DNA from: JAGNLM01 sp964439835
GTDB lineage: Bacteria; Pseudomonadota; Gammaproteobacteria; JAABTG01
DNA: 64,000 bases
NCBI GenBank assembly: GCA_964439835.1
Contig: CAYTPQ010000010.1
Location: 11,981 to 75,980, forward strand
Reading direction: 5' to 3'
How positions within the stretch are numbered: the first letter of the stretch is position 1; each line of letters starts with the position of its first letter. Both the position numbers and the translations under genes were made by a program. The notes under the pieces were generated by a model that did no database searches, had not been told where the DNA came from, and worked only from the letters and a program-made list of their open reading frames with translations. Positions 16,243-24,682 of the stretch are shown here, in pieces.

Positions 16243-17620
16243 CGACGCGGCCACCCGGGTCGAAGGGCCGCTGCTGTTCCTGCGGCGCACGGTCGACGTC
16301 GGCCTGAACGAAGCCGTGGAGATCCAGGGGGCGGACCGCAGCCTGCGGGTCGGCCGGGTCGCCACCATCGACGACGAGACGGTCACCGTGGAGGTCCTGG
16401 ACTCCACCGCCGGGCTCGCCCTGGCGGGCACCCGGGTGCGCTTCTTCGGCCAACCCCTGCGCTTCCAGGTGGGGCCCGGGATCCTGGGGCGGGTGTTCAA
16501 CGGGGTCGGCCGCGTGATCGACGGCGGCCCCCCGCTCGCAGCCTCGCGCACCTTCCGCATCGAGGGCCTGCCGATCAAGCCGATCGCCCGCGAGGCGCCG
16601 AAGGACTTCATCGAAAGCGGCGTCAGCACCATCGACCTGATGAACAGCCTGGTGCGCGGCCAGAAGCTGCCGCTGTTCTCGGGCGGCGGCCTGCCCCACG
16701 ACCGGCTGGCGGTGCAGATCGCGACCCACGCCAAGCTCCGGGCCGGCGACACCCGCGACTTCGCCATCGTCTTCGCCGGGATCGGCGTCCCGCACGAGAG
16801 CGCCGAGTACTTCCAGCGCGAGATGGAGGCGAGCGGCGCGCTGGAGCGCACGGCGCTGTTCCTGAACCTGGCGAGCGACTCCAGCGCCCAGCGCCTGCTG
16901 ACCCCCCGCTACGCGCTGACAGCCGCGGAGTACCTGGCCTTCGTCGAGGGCAAGCACGTGCTGGTCATCCTCACCGACATGACCAACTACTGCGAGGCCT
17001 TGCGCGAGGTCTCGGCGAGCCGGGGCGAGATCCCGAGCCGCAAGGGCTACCCGGGCTACATGTACTCCGACCTGGCCACGCTCTTCGAGCGCGCAGGCCG
17101 CGTGAAGGGCCTGCCGGGGTCGCTGACCCAGCTGCCGATCCTGACCATGCCCTCGGACGACATCAGCCACCCGATCCCCGACCTGACCGGCTACATCACC
17201 GAGGGCCAGATCGTACTGGACCGCGAGCTGCACCGCCGCGGCATCTACCCGCCGGTCAAGGTGCTGCCGAGCCTCTCCCGGCTGATGAAGGACGGTACCG
17301 GCGAGGGCTACACCGACCCGGACCACCCGGCACTCGCCGCCCAGCTCTACGCCGCCTACGCGCGCGCCCAGCAGGCGCGGGTCCTGGCGAGCGTGGTCGG
17401 CGACGAAGGACTGTCGGCGGTGGACCGCAGCTACCTGGAGTTCGGCGAGCAGTTCGAGCAGGAGCTGGTCAACCAGGGCACCGCGCGCACGCTCGAGGAC
17501 AGCATGGCCGTCGGTTGGGAGATCCTGAGGGTGCTCCCCGCCAGCGAGCTGCACCGCCTAAGCGACGCGCAGATCGCCGCCCACGTGCGTACGGAGGCGC
17601 CGGCCGCGGCGGCGGCGTGA
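16220..17620 (+). CDS. V/A-type ATPase regulatory subunit B
   Basis: A 466-residue non-catalytic head subunit. Its P-loop region reads SGGGLPHDRL instead of a true Walker A, as expected for B subunits. Typical blocks are GVSTIDLMNSLVRGQKLP, VFAGIGVPHESAEYF, LTDMTNYCEALREVSASRGEIPSRKGYPGY and the late YPPVKVLPSLSRLM. The ATG at 16220 has CGGAGG 9 nt upstream, inside the A gene, with a 23 bp overlap. The C-terminus ends in an Ala-rich tail. It contributes the arginine finger to the catalytic site in A. Confidence 0.97.
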   Translation: MYARLTVDDAATRVEGPLLFLRRTVDVGLNEAVEIQGADRSLRVGRVATIDDETVTVEVLDSTAGLALAGTRVRFFGQPLRFQVGPGILGRVFNGVGRVIDGGPPLAASRTFRIEGLPIKPIAREAPKDFIESGVSTIDLMNSLVRGQKLPLFSGGGLPHDRLAVQIATHAKLRAGDTRDFAIVFAGIGVPHESAEYFQREMEASGALERTALFLNLASDSSAQRLLTPRYALTAAEYLAFVEGKHVLVILTDMTNYCEALREVSASRGEIPSRKGYPGYMYSDLATLFERAGRVKGLPGSLTQLPILTMPSDDISHPIPDLTGYITEGQIVLDRELHRRGIYPPVKVLPSLSRLMKDGTGEGYTDPDHPALAAQLYAAYARAQQARVLASVVGDEGLSAVDRSYLEFGEQFEQELVNQGTARTLEDSMAVGWEILRVLPASELHRLSDAQIAAHVRTEAPAAAAA

Positions 17621-17624
17621 GCCG

Positions 17625-18236
17625 ATGGCCGAGGTCACCCCGACCCGCAGCGCGGTGCTCGACCTCCGGGCCGAGCGCCGGGGCATGGAAGAGGGCTACC
17701 GCTTCCTCGACGAGAAGCGGCTGGTGCTGGCGGCGGAGCTTCTCCGGGAGCTGAACCGGTACGAGGATGCCCTGTCCGCCTACCGCGCCGCCTCCGAGGA
17801 GGCCTACCGGTTGCTGCAGCAGGCCAGTGCGCGCCACGGCCTGGAGGGGTTGCAGGTCTACCCTCCCCTGCGGCCGCGCAACGTCCGGCTCCGGGTGGCG
17901 CCTCGGTCGGTGCTCGGCGTCCAGGTCGAGGACGTGACCCTGGAGGGTTCCTGGGAGACGCCGGTCGCCGTGCTGGCCTCGCCGGAGGGCGAGCGCTGCC
18001 GCCAGGCCTTCGCCCGGCTGCTGCCTCTGGCGGTGCACCTCGGGGCGCTCTGGGGCAACGTCGAGCGCCTGAGCCAGGACTACCTGAAGACCGCCCGCCG
18101 GGCGCGGGCCCTGGAGGACGTCCTGCTGCCCGAGGTGGACCGGACGATCACGGAGGTCGAGGTCGCACTGGAGGACCTCGACCGGGAAGAGGCGGTGCGA
18201 CTGCGAGGGGGTCGCGCGATGCAACCCGAAGCCTGA
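17625..18236 (+). CDS. V/A-type ATPase subunit D (central shaft)
   Basis: A 203-residue protein with long N- and C-terminal helices forming the rotor's coiled coil, and a short middle domain. The opening VTPTRSAVLDLRAERRGMEEGYRFLDEKR is the family start pattern, and the C-terminal helix has NALE-like sequence (ARRARALEDVLLPEVDRTI). It starts 4 bp after subunit B. It is the last certain ATPase gene. The cupin gene begins 33 bp later and may be read through, as no hairpin separates them. Confidence 0.94.
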   Translation: MAEVTPTRSAVLDLRAERRGMEEGYRFLDEKRLVLAAELLRELNRYEDALSAYRAASEEAYRLLQQASARHGLEGLQVYPPLRPRNVRLRVAPRSVLGVQVEDVTLEGSWETPVAVLASPEGERCRQAFARLLPLAVHLGALWGNVERLSQDYLKTARRARALEDVLLPEVDRTITEVEVALEDLDREEAVRLRGGRAMQPEA

Positions 18237-18269
18237 TCCGGTGCCCCCGCCCCGGGACGGAGACACGTC

Positions 18270-18605
18270 ATGGGTACCGCTCGCATCACGCCGCAGAAGT
18301 TCCTCGCCCCCGTCGACAAGGCGGTGGTCGAGGCCGACTGGGACCGCCGCGGCTTCGGCTGCTTCTGGCACATGGCCCCGGGGGGGCGCAAGTGGATGGA
18401 CTGCATCCACAAGAGCAACGCCCTGGTGGTCGTGGTGGACGGCCGTGTGGCCTTCACCGTCGACGGCGAGCGCAACACGCTCGGACCCGGCGACGAGATC
18501 CTGATCCCGCGCGGCTCGGTGCACCACATCGAGAACATGTCCAACGAGAGCAGCCGCTGGCTGTACGGCTTTGACGTCGCGCCCGAGGACGAGGAGGCAG
18601 CATGA
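18270..18605 (+). CDS. Small cupin-domain protein
   Basis: A 111-residue single-domain cupin. The double-stranded beta-helix motifs are only partly canonical: a first motif around HKSNALVVVVDGRVAFTVDGE has few metal ligands, while the second, PGDEILIPRGSVHHIEN, has the typical PGD...P...H pattern. It could bind a metal through the two His of the second motif plus His near residue 47. ATG at 18270 is preceded by GGACGGAGACACGTC. It overlaps the following NifX-like gene by 4 bp, so the two proteins are probably made together. The substrate is unknown. Confidence 0.85.
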   Translation: MGTARITPQKFLAPVDKAVVEADWDRRGFGCFWHMAPGGRKWMDCIHKSNALVVVVDGRVAFTVDGERNTLGPGDEILIPRGSVHHIENMSNESSRWLYGFDVAPEDEEAA

Positions 18606-19039
18606 AGATCGCGGTCGGAAGCCAGAACCGCACGACCGTGACCGAGCACGCGGGGCGCACGCGGAGGTTCGCGGTCTGGCACACCGAGGCCGACTCGGAG
18701 CCCGTGCAGGGCGAGTGGATCGAGCTGCCCCGGGAGCTCACCTTCCACGAGTTCCGCGGGGAAGGCGCCCACCCGCTCGACGGGGTCGACGTGCTGATCG
18801 TGGGCAGCGCGGGCCCGGGGTTCGCGCGCCGGCTCGCCGCCCGCGGCATCACCGTGGTCCAGACCGCGGAGACCGACCCCCAGAAGGCGGTGCGCGACTA
18901 CCTCACCGGCACCCTCGCCCCGGCCGCGGAGCACGACCACCACCACGACCACGATCACCGGCACGCCCACCAGCACCAACACGCGCACGGACACGACCAC
19001 GGCGAGGGCGGTGGCTGTCACGGTTGCGCGAAGGACTGA
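18602..19039 (+). CDS. NifX/NifB-type metal-cluster-binding domain protein with His-rich tail
   Basis: A 145-residue protein. Residues 1-105 match the dinitrogenase iron-molybdenum cofactor domain (NifX/NafY/NifB C-terminal type): it opens MKIAVGSQNRTTVTEHAG and has the strand D-V-L-I-V-G-S-A-G-P-G-F-A-R-R-L. The tail (about 108-145) is almost entirely His and Asp with a final C-H-G-C, which would bind Zn, Ni or Co ions. Orphan proteins of this family occur widely without nitrogenase, with unknown roles in iron-sulfur or metal storage. It is coupled to the cupin by a 4 bp overlap and followed by paired hairpins. Confidence 0.87.
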   Translation: MKIAVGSQNRTTVTEHAGRTRRFAVWHTEADSEPVQGEWIELPRELTFHEFRGEGAHPLDGVDVLIVGSAGPGFARRLAARGITVVQTAETDPQKAVRDYLTGTLAPAAEHDHHHDHDHRHAHQHQHAHGHDHGEGGGCHGCAKD

Positions 19040-19102
19040 GCCTTTGAAGGAATCCCCGCGATAGCCTCCGCGCAAGACCCCGGGGCGGTTTCGCGGGAAC
19101 GT

Positions 19103-19153
19103 ATGCCGCCCGGACGGCGGCATGTCTACAGGGACGTATTCACGGCGTGTCCC
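19103..19153. terminator. Two tandem hairpins, intergenic repeat-like
   Basis: Hairpin 1 is ATGCCGCC (19103-19110) with GGCGGCAT (19116-19123), 8 bp perfect. Hairpin 2 is GGGAC (19131-19135) with GTCCC (19149-19153), enclosing GTATTCACGGCGT. The motif ACAGGGACGTATTCACGGC..GTCCC looks like a dispersed intergenic element seen in several gammaproteobacteria. It separates the NifX-like gene from the convergent ABC operon, so it could end transcription from both sides. Confidence 0.55.
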
Positions 19154-19253
19154 GCGGGACCGCACCGGGAGCCTGCCACTCGGCAGAGCGGCGGGCGGTT
19201 TCGTGACAGCCGCTGAGAACTGGCGTGGGCTCCAATGGCTCGGCGCGGGGGCG

Positions 19254-20066
19254 TTACTGCCCCTGGGGTCGGCAGCGACTGCAGCCCAGGTCTGCCAGGA
19301 GCTTCAGGACCCGGTGCCGGAGCAGGCGGTCCGGTCCCGGGCAGGCCTCCTCGGGCGCGAGCCGCGGGGTAGCCTCCACGCCCGTCACCACCCGGCCGTC
19401 TTCCAGCCGCACCACCCGGCGGGCCTGCTCGATCACGTGGTGGTCGTGGGAGGCGATCAGGAAGGTCGTGCCAAATTCCTGGTTGATGTGCTGCAGCAGC
19501 TCGACCAGGGCCAGCGCCGTCGCCGAGTCGAGGTTGGCGGTCGGCTCGTCGGCCAGCACGATGTCGGGCGTGACCGCGAGGGCGCGGGCGACCGCGACCC
19601 GCTGCTGGTGCCCGCCGGAGAGCTGGTCGGGCCGGCGGTCACCGAGGCCCTCCAGCCCGACCTCGGCCAGCCAGTGGTCGGCCAGCTCAAAGCAGGTCCG
19701 CCGGTCGCGCCCCTGCAGCTGGCAGACAAAGGCGACATTCTCCCGGGCGGACAGCACCCGAACCAGGTTGAAGGCCTGGAAGACAAAGCCGATGTGACGC
19801 AGCCGAAAGGCGGCGCGGGCGTCCCGGTCCCGGCCCGAGAATTCCTCGCCCGCCACGCGGACAGTGCCCCGGGTGGGCTGCTCCAGGCCTGCGATCAGGT
19901 TCAGCAGCGTCGTCTTGCCCGACCCCGAGCGTCCCGCGACCACAGTGAGCTCCCCGTGGTCCACCGTCAGGTCGACCCCCCGCAGCGCCGGGAAGCGCAC
20001 CGCGCCCACCTGGTAGCACTTCGCCAGCCCGCGGACCTCGATCAGCGGCGGTGCGGCCTCGATCAC
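19254..20066 (-). CDS. LolD/MacB-type ABC transporter ATPase
   Basis: A 270-residue ABC ATPase. It has Walker A GRSGSGKTT, signature LSGGHQQRVAVARAL, Walker B IVLADEPTANLD and switch His in LIASHDHHV. The ADEPT(A/G)NLD form and AFNLVRVLSARENV Q-loop region are typical of LolD, FtsE and MacB ATPases that work with mechanotransmission permeases. The GTG at 20064-20066 is chosen because AGGAGG lies 7 nt upstream and it begins 1 nt after the permease stop; the frame is open further upstream but overlaps the permease. The C-terminal extension (from about 230) ends C-S-R-C, an odd pair of cysteines. Last gene of a four-gene operon. Confidence 0.92.
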   Translation of the reverse strand: MIEAAPPLIEVRGLAKCYQVGAVRFPALRGVDLTVDHGELTVVAGRSGSGKTTLLNLIAGLEQPTRGTVRVAGEEFSGRDRDARAAFRLRHIGFVFQAFNLVRVLSARENVAFVCQLQGRDRRTCFELADHWLAEVGLEGLGDRRPDQLSGGHQQRVAVARALAVTPDIVLADEPTANLDSATALALVELLQHINQEFGTTFLIASHDHHVIEQARRVVRLEDGRVVTGVEATPRLAPEEACPGPDRLLRHRVLKLLADLGCSRCRPQGQ

Positions 20067-20067
20067 C

Positions 20068-21315
20068 TCAGAGCCTCCTGAGGGCGTGCACCGGCTCGAT
20101 CCGGCTCGCCTGCGCGGCCGGATACCCGGCGGCCAGCACCGCTGAGGCCAGGACGGTACCGAGGACAGCCGCGACTGTGACACCGTCCAGGATGGGGTGG
20201 ATCACCGGATTCATGTGGAAGAAACCGAAGGCCGCGGAGAAGCGGGACAGGTCGATGCCCCCGCCAAGGCTGTGGGCAGCGGCGGCCCCGAGCGCCAGTC
20301 CCGTCAGACCTCCCGCCGTCACCAGCAGGGTCCCCTCGACCAGGACCAGTCCCGCCAGCTGGCGCGGGAGCAACCCCAGCGCGGCGAGAAGCCCCAGCTC
20401 CGGGGTGCGCTCGTGCAGGACCATGAGCAGGGTGTTCAGCACCTGCCCGACCGCCAGGGCAGTGACCACCAGGAGCACGACCGCGCCGTAGGCCTGGTTG
20501 AAACGCAGCCACTGCCGCACCATGGGGTCCAGGTCGTCCCAGGCAAGGACCTCGTACCGACCGGCCGGCAGCCGCTCGCGCAAGCGATCCCGGACGGCCG
20601 CCGCCCCATCGTGGGAAGCCGCCCGCAACACCACGTCCGTGACGCCCGCGCCGAGCCCGAGCCAAGGCTGCGCGCAGGGCATGCCCACGATCGCCAGCGT
20701 GCGGTCCCGCTCCGGGTCGGCCGGGCAGAGCACCCCGCCGAGGCGGAAGACCTCCGAGGCCATCTCCCCACCGGGCCGCTGGGCCGTCAGGACGACCCGC
20801 TCGCCGAGCCCCACTGCCAGGTTCTCGGCCAGCGTGTGCCCGACGATGACCTCCCCCGGCACCGCGGGGTCCAGCCACCGCCCCGCGCTGAGGCAGGCGT
20901 GCAGGCGTGTCACCTCCGGCTCCCGCTTGGGGTCTACGGCAAGGATCTGGACGCCCGCGCTCCCGGCCGCCGCCGCGGCCAGTCCGGAGACCCTGGCCCG
21001 GGTAGTGACTGCGACGACCCCCGCGTCGGCCCGAGCGACCGCGAGGGCTTCCTCGGGATTCGGGATGTGGTCGGCGAGGCTTTGGGAAACTTCGAAGCCG
21101 GCTGCGTGCACCTGCACGTGTCCCGTCTTGCCGAGGATGAAGCTCGTGCGCAGAGCGTCGACCCAGCCCCGGTTGAGCGCCCCCAGGAACGTCAGCGCGC
21201 CGAACGCGACGGCCAGCGTGGCGAGGGTCAGCCCGGTACGCCGGGGGTGTCGGGAGAGATCGCGGAGGGCCAGCCGAAGGTAGCCGCCGACGCCCAGCCG
21301 GGCCCCCTCAGACAC
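20068..21315 (-). CDS. FtsX/MacB-type ABC permease (second of the pair)
   Basis: A 415-residue permease with the type VII layout: one N-terminal helix (about 28-50), a large periplasmic domain (about 55-280) and three C-terminal helices ending PAAQASRIEPVHALRRL. That ending, with the E-P-hydrophobic-x-A-L-R box, contacts the ATPase. The GTG start overlaps the stop of the first permease by 8 bp. The periplasmic domain has FtsX-MacB core features, including regular disposition of V-x-A-V-T-x-R strands. It probably forms a heterodimer with the product of 21308-22531. Confidence 0.9.
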   Translation of the reverse strand: MSEGARLGVGGYLRLALRDLSRHPRRTGLTLATLAVAFGALTFLGALNRGWVDALRTSFILGKTGHVQVHAAGFEVSQSLADHIPNPEEALAVARADAGVVAVTTRARVSGLAAAAAGSAGVQILAVDPKREPEVTRLHACLSAGRWLDPAVPGEVIVGHTLAENLAVGLGERVVLTAQRPGGEMASEVFRLGGVLCPADPERDRTLAIVGMPCAQPWLGLGAGVTDVVLRAASHDGAAAVRDRLRERLPAGRYEVLAWDDLDPMVRQWLRFNQAYGAVVLLVVTALAVGQVLNTLLMVLHERTPELGLLAALGLLPRQLAGLVLVEGTLLVTAGGLTGLALGAAAAHSLGGGIDLSRFSAAFGFFHMNPVIHPILDGVTVAAVLGTVLASAVLAAGYPAAQASRIEPVHALRRL

Positions 21316-22531
21316 GGCGCATCGCCTCCACCGGCTCCAGCCGCGAGGCGAGCCAGGCGGGATAGGCCCCGGCAAGGCCGGTGGTCAGGACAGCCAGAGC
21401 CAGGGCCAGGGACACCCGAGCGGGGTCGAGCTCGGGGCGGATCACCGCGTCGACGTAGAAGCGGCCCGCCGGGCCGAGCAACGGAGAGAGGTCCACGCCG
21501 CTGTGGCCGAGCCAGGCGGTGACGGCGATCCCGATCGCGGCCCCCCCGAGGGTGCCCAGCGCTCCCAGGAGCAGTGCCTCCAGCGTGATTAGCCTGCGCA
21601 CCTGACCCGTTGACATCCCCAGGGCCATCAGCACGCCCAGCTCGCGTGTGCGATCCAGCATCGAGACCAGCACCGTATTCAGGACCCCGCCCAGCACGAT
21701 GACAAGGACGATGCCGAGGAAGATGAAGTGGAAGCCGTCGCTCAACTGCACCCACTCCCGCAGCACCGGGAACATGTCGTGCCAGCGCAGGACGTCGTAG
21801 TCCGCCACCCCAAGCGCCGCCCGGACCGCTTCCACCGTCTGCGCGAGCGAGGCCTCGGGGACGCGGGCCACGACGCTCGTCACGCCGTCGTGCATCTCGA
21901 GGAATGCCTGAAGCGTCGTCAGCGGAACCAGGACGAGGCCACGGTCGATCCCCATCTCGCCGGTCGCGATGAGGCCCGTCACCCGGAACTCCTCCGCGGC
22001 GAGCGCCCCGAAGCGGTCATAGGCCATCAGGACCAGCGTGTCGCCGGCCACGACGCCGAGGCTGCCGGCGGTTCCCGCACCGAGCACGCAGGAGCGACCC
22101 TCCTCTGCGGTGAGGAAGCTCCCGTGGGTGACCTTCGACGGCAGGCTCGTCACCTGCCCCTCCCGCTCGGGGTCCATCCCGATCACCAGGACGCCGGACG
22201 AGCCCCGCGGACCCGCCGCCAGGGCGAAGCCCTCCAGCCGCCAGGTCCAGCGGGTCACGCCCGCGGCGGCGAGGGCCTCGACGACCGCTGCGGGCCGACC
22301 GATGTGCCGCTCCAGCTCGGGCCGCTTGAAGAACCCGCGATGGTGGACCTGAAAGCTGCCGACGATGGTGTCCTGGAAGTTTCGCACCATGCCGCGTTCG
22401 AGGCCCTCGCTCAGTCCCCACAGACCAATCAGCACCGCGAGGCCCAGGGCAATCGCCGCCACGGTCAGGCCCGTGCGCTGGCGGTTTCGCGCCAAGTTGC
22501 GCCAGGCCACCGCGACCAGCGTGGGACTCAC
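21308..22531 (-). CDS. FtsX/MacB-type ABC permease (first of the pair)
   Basis: A 407-residue permease of the same architecture as its neighbour. It starts V-A-W-R-N-L-A-R-N-R-Q-R-T-G, the typical cytoplasmic coupling stretch, followed by helix 1, a periplasmic domain and three C-terminal helices ending PAWLASRLEPVEAMRRV. The GTG at 22529-22531 overlaps the stop of the lipoprotein-sorting gene (GTGA). The frame is open 258 bp further upstream but that part lies inside the preceding gene. The two permeases are clearly related by duplication yet divergent in the periplasmic part. Confidence 0.9.
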   Translation of the reverse strand: MSPTLVAVAWRNLARNRQRTGLTVAAIALGLAVLIGLWGLSEGLERGMVRNFQDTIVGSFQVHHRGFFKRPELERHIGRPAAVVEALAAAGVTRWTWRLEGFALAAGPRGSSGVLVIGMDPEREGQVTSLPSKVTHGSFLTAEEGRSCVLGAGTAGSLGVVAGDTLVLMAYDRFGALAAEEFRVTGLIATGEMGIDRGLVLVPLTTLQAFLEMHDGVTSVVARVPEASLAQTVEAVRAALGVADYDVLRWHDMFPVLREWVQLSDGFHFIFLGIVLVIVLGGVLNTVLVSMLDRTRELGVLMALGMSTGQVRRLITLEALLLGALGTLGGAAIGIAVTAWLGHSGVDLSPLLGPAGRFYVDAVIRPELDPARVSLALALAVLTTGLAGAYPAWLASRLEPVEAMRRV

Positions 22532-23382
22532 GGCGGCCCCGTGCCTGTGGGCGTCTCGAACGTCGACGGCGGGATCGCGACCCCGAACTCGATCGCCTCG
22601 AGTACGATCTCGGTCCGCTGAGCGGGCCGGTCCAGGGGTTGCATGACCCAGCGGGTCGGGACCCGTCGCCCGCCCATCTCGCGCACGTCGTGAAAGGTCA
22701 TCCGCCGCAGCGCAACCCCGTCCCGGCCCCGGTACTCGACCTCGACCGGGATCCCGTCGGTGCGCACCCGCTGGCGCAGGCTCTCCCACACCACAGTCGC
22801 ATCTGCCCGCGGCGTCGACTCGATGAGGACGGTGTCGACGCCGCCGGTCCGCTCGCGGCTGACGACCCGGTGGGCGTACTGGTCAATGAGGGCGCCCGCG
22901 TCGACGAGATCCTGGTTGTTGAAGTCCGACCCCATCCACTCGTCATGCATCATGACCGGCGAGATGGCGATGGAGCGACGCAGCTTCGGAAGATACATGC
23001 TCAGCTGAGGCCCCACCTTGAAGAACACCGTCCCGCGCGTCTTCACCGGTTCGAGGACCTCGAGCCGGAAGCGGTCGCCGGCCCGGTCGTCGTGGCTGCG
23101 AAAGCGCAGCGCCCGCTCCCAGTCGGGCCGCACGATCAGGACCTGGTAGACGCTGGTGCTGGAGCCCGGGCGCAGCTGCTGCTCCACCCTGCGCAGCAGG
23201 GCGACGGCCTCGGCGTCGCCCTCCGCTTCGACGGCAAGCGACAGGTTAGAGCCGCCGAGCGCAAGCAGAAGTGTAAAGACGAGGAACGATCGACGGAGGG
23301 GGTCGGCCTGGGGGGACAGCCGGCGTCGGCCGCACTCCGCGGCCGGACGGCGCCCCGGCGTCCCCGTTTCGCGCCTGCTCAC
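22528..23382 (-). CDS. Outer-membrane lipoprotein-sorting (LolA-like) protein
   Basis: A 284-residue exported protein with an N-terminal Arg-rich extension, then a hydrophobic signal (about 32-50, ending NLSLAVEA). The mature part matches the COG2834-type outer membrane lipoprotein-sorting proteins found beside MacB/LolCDE-like transporters. Signatures are KTRGTVFFKVGPQLSMYLPKL, SPVMMHDEWMGSDFNNQDL and a final EFGVAIPPSTFE. The fold is a LolA-like half barrel that carries acyl chains across the periplasm. The GTG is preceded by GGGAGG with 7 nt spacing. As first gene of the operon it suggests the transporter feeds it a lipid or lipoprotein. Confidence 0.88.
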   Translation of the reverse strand: MSRRETGTPGRRPAAECGRRRLSPQADPLRRSFLVFTLLLALGGSNLSLAVEAEGDAEAVALLRRVEQQLRPGSSTSVYQVLIVRPDWERALRFRSHDDRAGDRFRLEVLEPVKTRGTVFFKVGPQLSMYLPKLRRSIAISPVMMHDEWMGSDFNNQDLVDAGALIDQYAHRVVSRERTGGVDTVLIESTPRADATVVWESLRQRVRTDGIPVEVEYRGRDGVALRRMTFHDVREMGGRRVPTRWVMQPLDRPAQRTEIVLEAIEFGVAIPPSTFETPTGTGPP

Positions 23383-23670
23383 GTCGTGTCCTCCCGGCTG
23401 ACCCGCGGAGGAGTCCCGGGGCCGCCTGCGACGGTGTCCCTGCGCACCCGGAACGTAGAGTATCAGGCTGGCTTGAGGCCCCGGTTGACCGCGATCAGGT
23501 GGCCTGGCGAGAGGCCGCGCCCGTGAACCGGTGGTCGGGTCGGCCAGCCTCGTTGTCCGCGCCGGGCCCGCGCCACGCCGCCGGGTCGGAGGCCGGGCGC
23601 CACGGGTGCTAGGATCCGGCGCCGACAGACCGATCAGCTCACGTTAGGGCCTTCACAGCACCCCACGCCC
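23383..23670. other. 288 bp intergenic region between divergent genes
   Basis: This spacer separates the lipoprotein-transport operon (-) from the acyltransferase gene (+) and should hold both promoters. It is GC-rich like the rest. I see no clear -35/-10 pair, palindrome or small gene in it. Confidence 0.5.
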
Positions 23671-24669
23671 TTGGACCTAAACTCCGAGCGCCCCGCCGGG
23701 CGAGTCGCCCGCTGGCTGCCGCGCCTGCACCACACCCGCTGGGTGCTGCAGGCACTCGCCCTGCTCGCATTCTGGGGCACCTGCGCGGCGCTCCCGCCCG
23801 AGCGCGCGACCCGCCTGGGCCGCTGGCTGGTGGAGCGGCTGGGCCCGAGGTCCCGCAAGCACCGGCACGTCCTGCGCAACCTGTGGGCGGCATTCCCCGA
23901 GCAGAGCGCCGCGGGGACCGCCGCGCTCGCCCGCCAGGTGTGGGGTAACCTCGGCTCGGTACTGGCCGAGTACCCCCACCTCGCCCGGATCTGCCGCACG
24001 GAGGCCGCCGAGCGCCTGGATCTGGCGGTCGACGACGGCGTCCGTACCCTGCACGGCGACGGGCCGGCGGTCTTCGTGACGGCCCATCTCGGCAACTGGG
24101 AACTGGCCGCGGGTACGCTCGCCGCCCGGTTCGGTCTGCCCCTGACGGTAGTTTACGGTCCTCAGGAGAACCCCCTGGCCGACCGGCTGGTGCAACACTT
24201 CCGTCGGGCGCTCGGCTGCGGCCTGGTGCCCAAGGAGGACAGCATGCGTGCGCTCGTGCGCGAGCTGCGGGAGGGGCGCTCGCTCGGCTTTGTGGTCGAC
24301 CAGCGGATCGACGGCAGTCCCCTCCTACCCTTCTTCGGCGTGCCGGCGGCGACCGCGGTCAGCCCCGCCCGGCTATCGCTTCGGTTCGGCTGCCCGCTGG
24401 TCCCGATCCGGGTCGAGCGGCTGCCGGAGACCCGCTTCCGGGTCACCATCGAGCCCCCCATCCCGGTGCCCGAGCAGGGGAACGACGAGGCGCGCGCGCT
24501 GGCGATGACGCGGGCGCTCAACGAGCGCTTCGAGTCCTGGATCCGGGAGCAACCGGGCCAGTGGATGTGCACCAAGCGGCGCTGGTCCAAGCGGGAGGTC
24601 CGCAAGGCCCGGGCCGCGGCGGTGGCGGCTCGTACCCCCGACGCCTCGCCCGGAACGGAGGGGGGTTGA
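23671..24669 (+). CDS. LpxL/HtrB-family lysophospholipid or lipid A acyltransferase
   Basis: A 332-residue inner-membrane acyltransferase with one N-terminal hydrophobic segment (about 24-42). The catalytic HX4E box is H-L-G-N-W-E at 139-144, preceded by VFVTA. The later G-x-x-L-G-F-V-V-D-Q-R and P-F-F-G-V-P-A motifs match the family, which moves acyl chains to lipid A or related glycolipids. The putative TTG start has no good ribosome binding site and is tentative. The C-terminal 30 residues after W-M-C-T-K-R-R-W are basic and Ala-rich. Its neighbour is the lipoprotein-sorting ABC operon, so envelope lipid biogenesis is a shared theme. Confidence 0.88.
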   Translation: MDLNSERPAGRVARWLPRLHHTRWVLQALALLAFWGTCAALPPERATRLGRWLVERLGPRSRKHRHVLRNLWAAFPEQSAAGTAALARQVWGNLGSVLAEYPHLARICRTEAAERLDLAVDDGVRTLHGDGPAVFVTAHLGNWELAAGTLAARFGLPLTVVYGPQENPLADRLVQHFRRALGCGLVPKEDSMRALVRELREGRSLGFVVDQRIDGSPLLPFFGVPAATAVSPARLSLRFGCPLVPIRVERLPETRFRVTIEPPIPVPEQGNDEARALAMTRALNERFESWIREQPGQWMCTKRRWSKREVRKARAAAVAARTPDASPGTEGG

Positions 24670-24682
24670 GAGGTCCCGCCTG

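Noticed and set aside
18237..19039. Nitrogenase-related gene cluster
   Set aside because: Only a NifX-domain protein is present. There is no nifHDK, nifB or nifEN, and the family also occurs in organisms without nitrogenase.
19122..20081. A 319-codon plus-strand frame across 19122-20081
   Set aside because: It is the shadow of the ABC ATPase on the minus strand, which has all ABC motifs.
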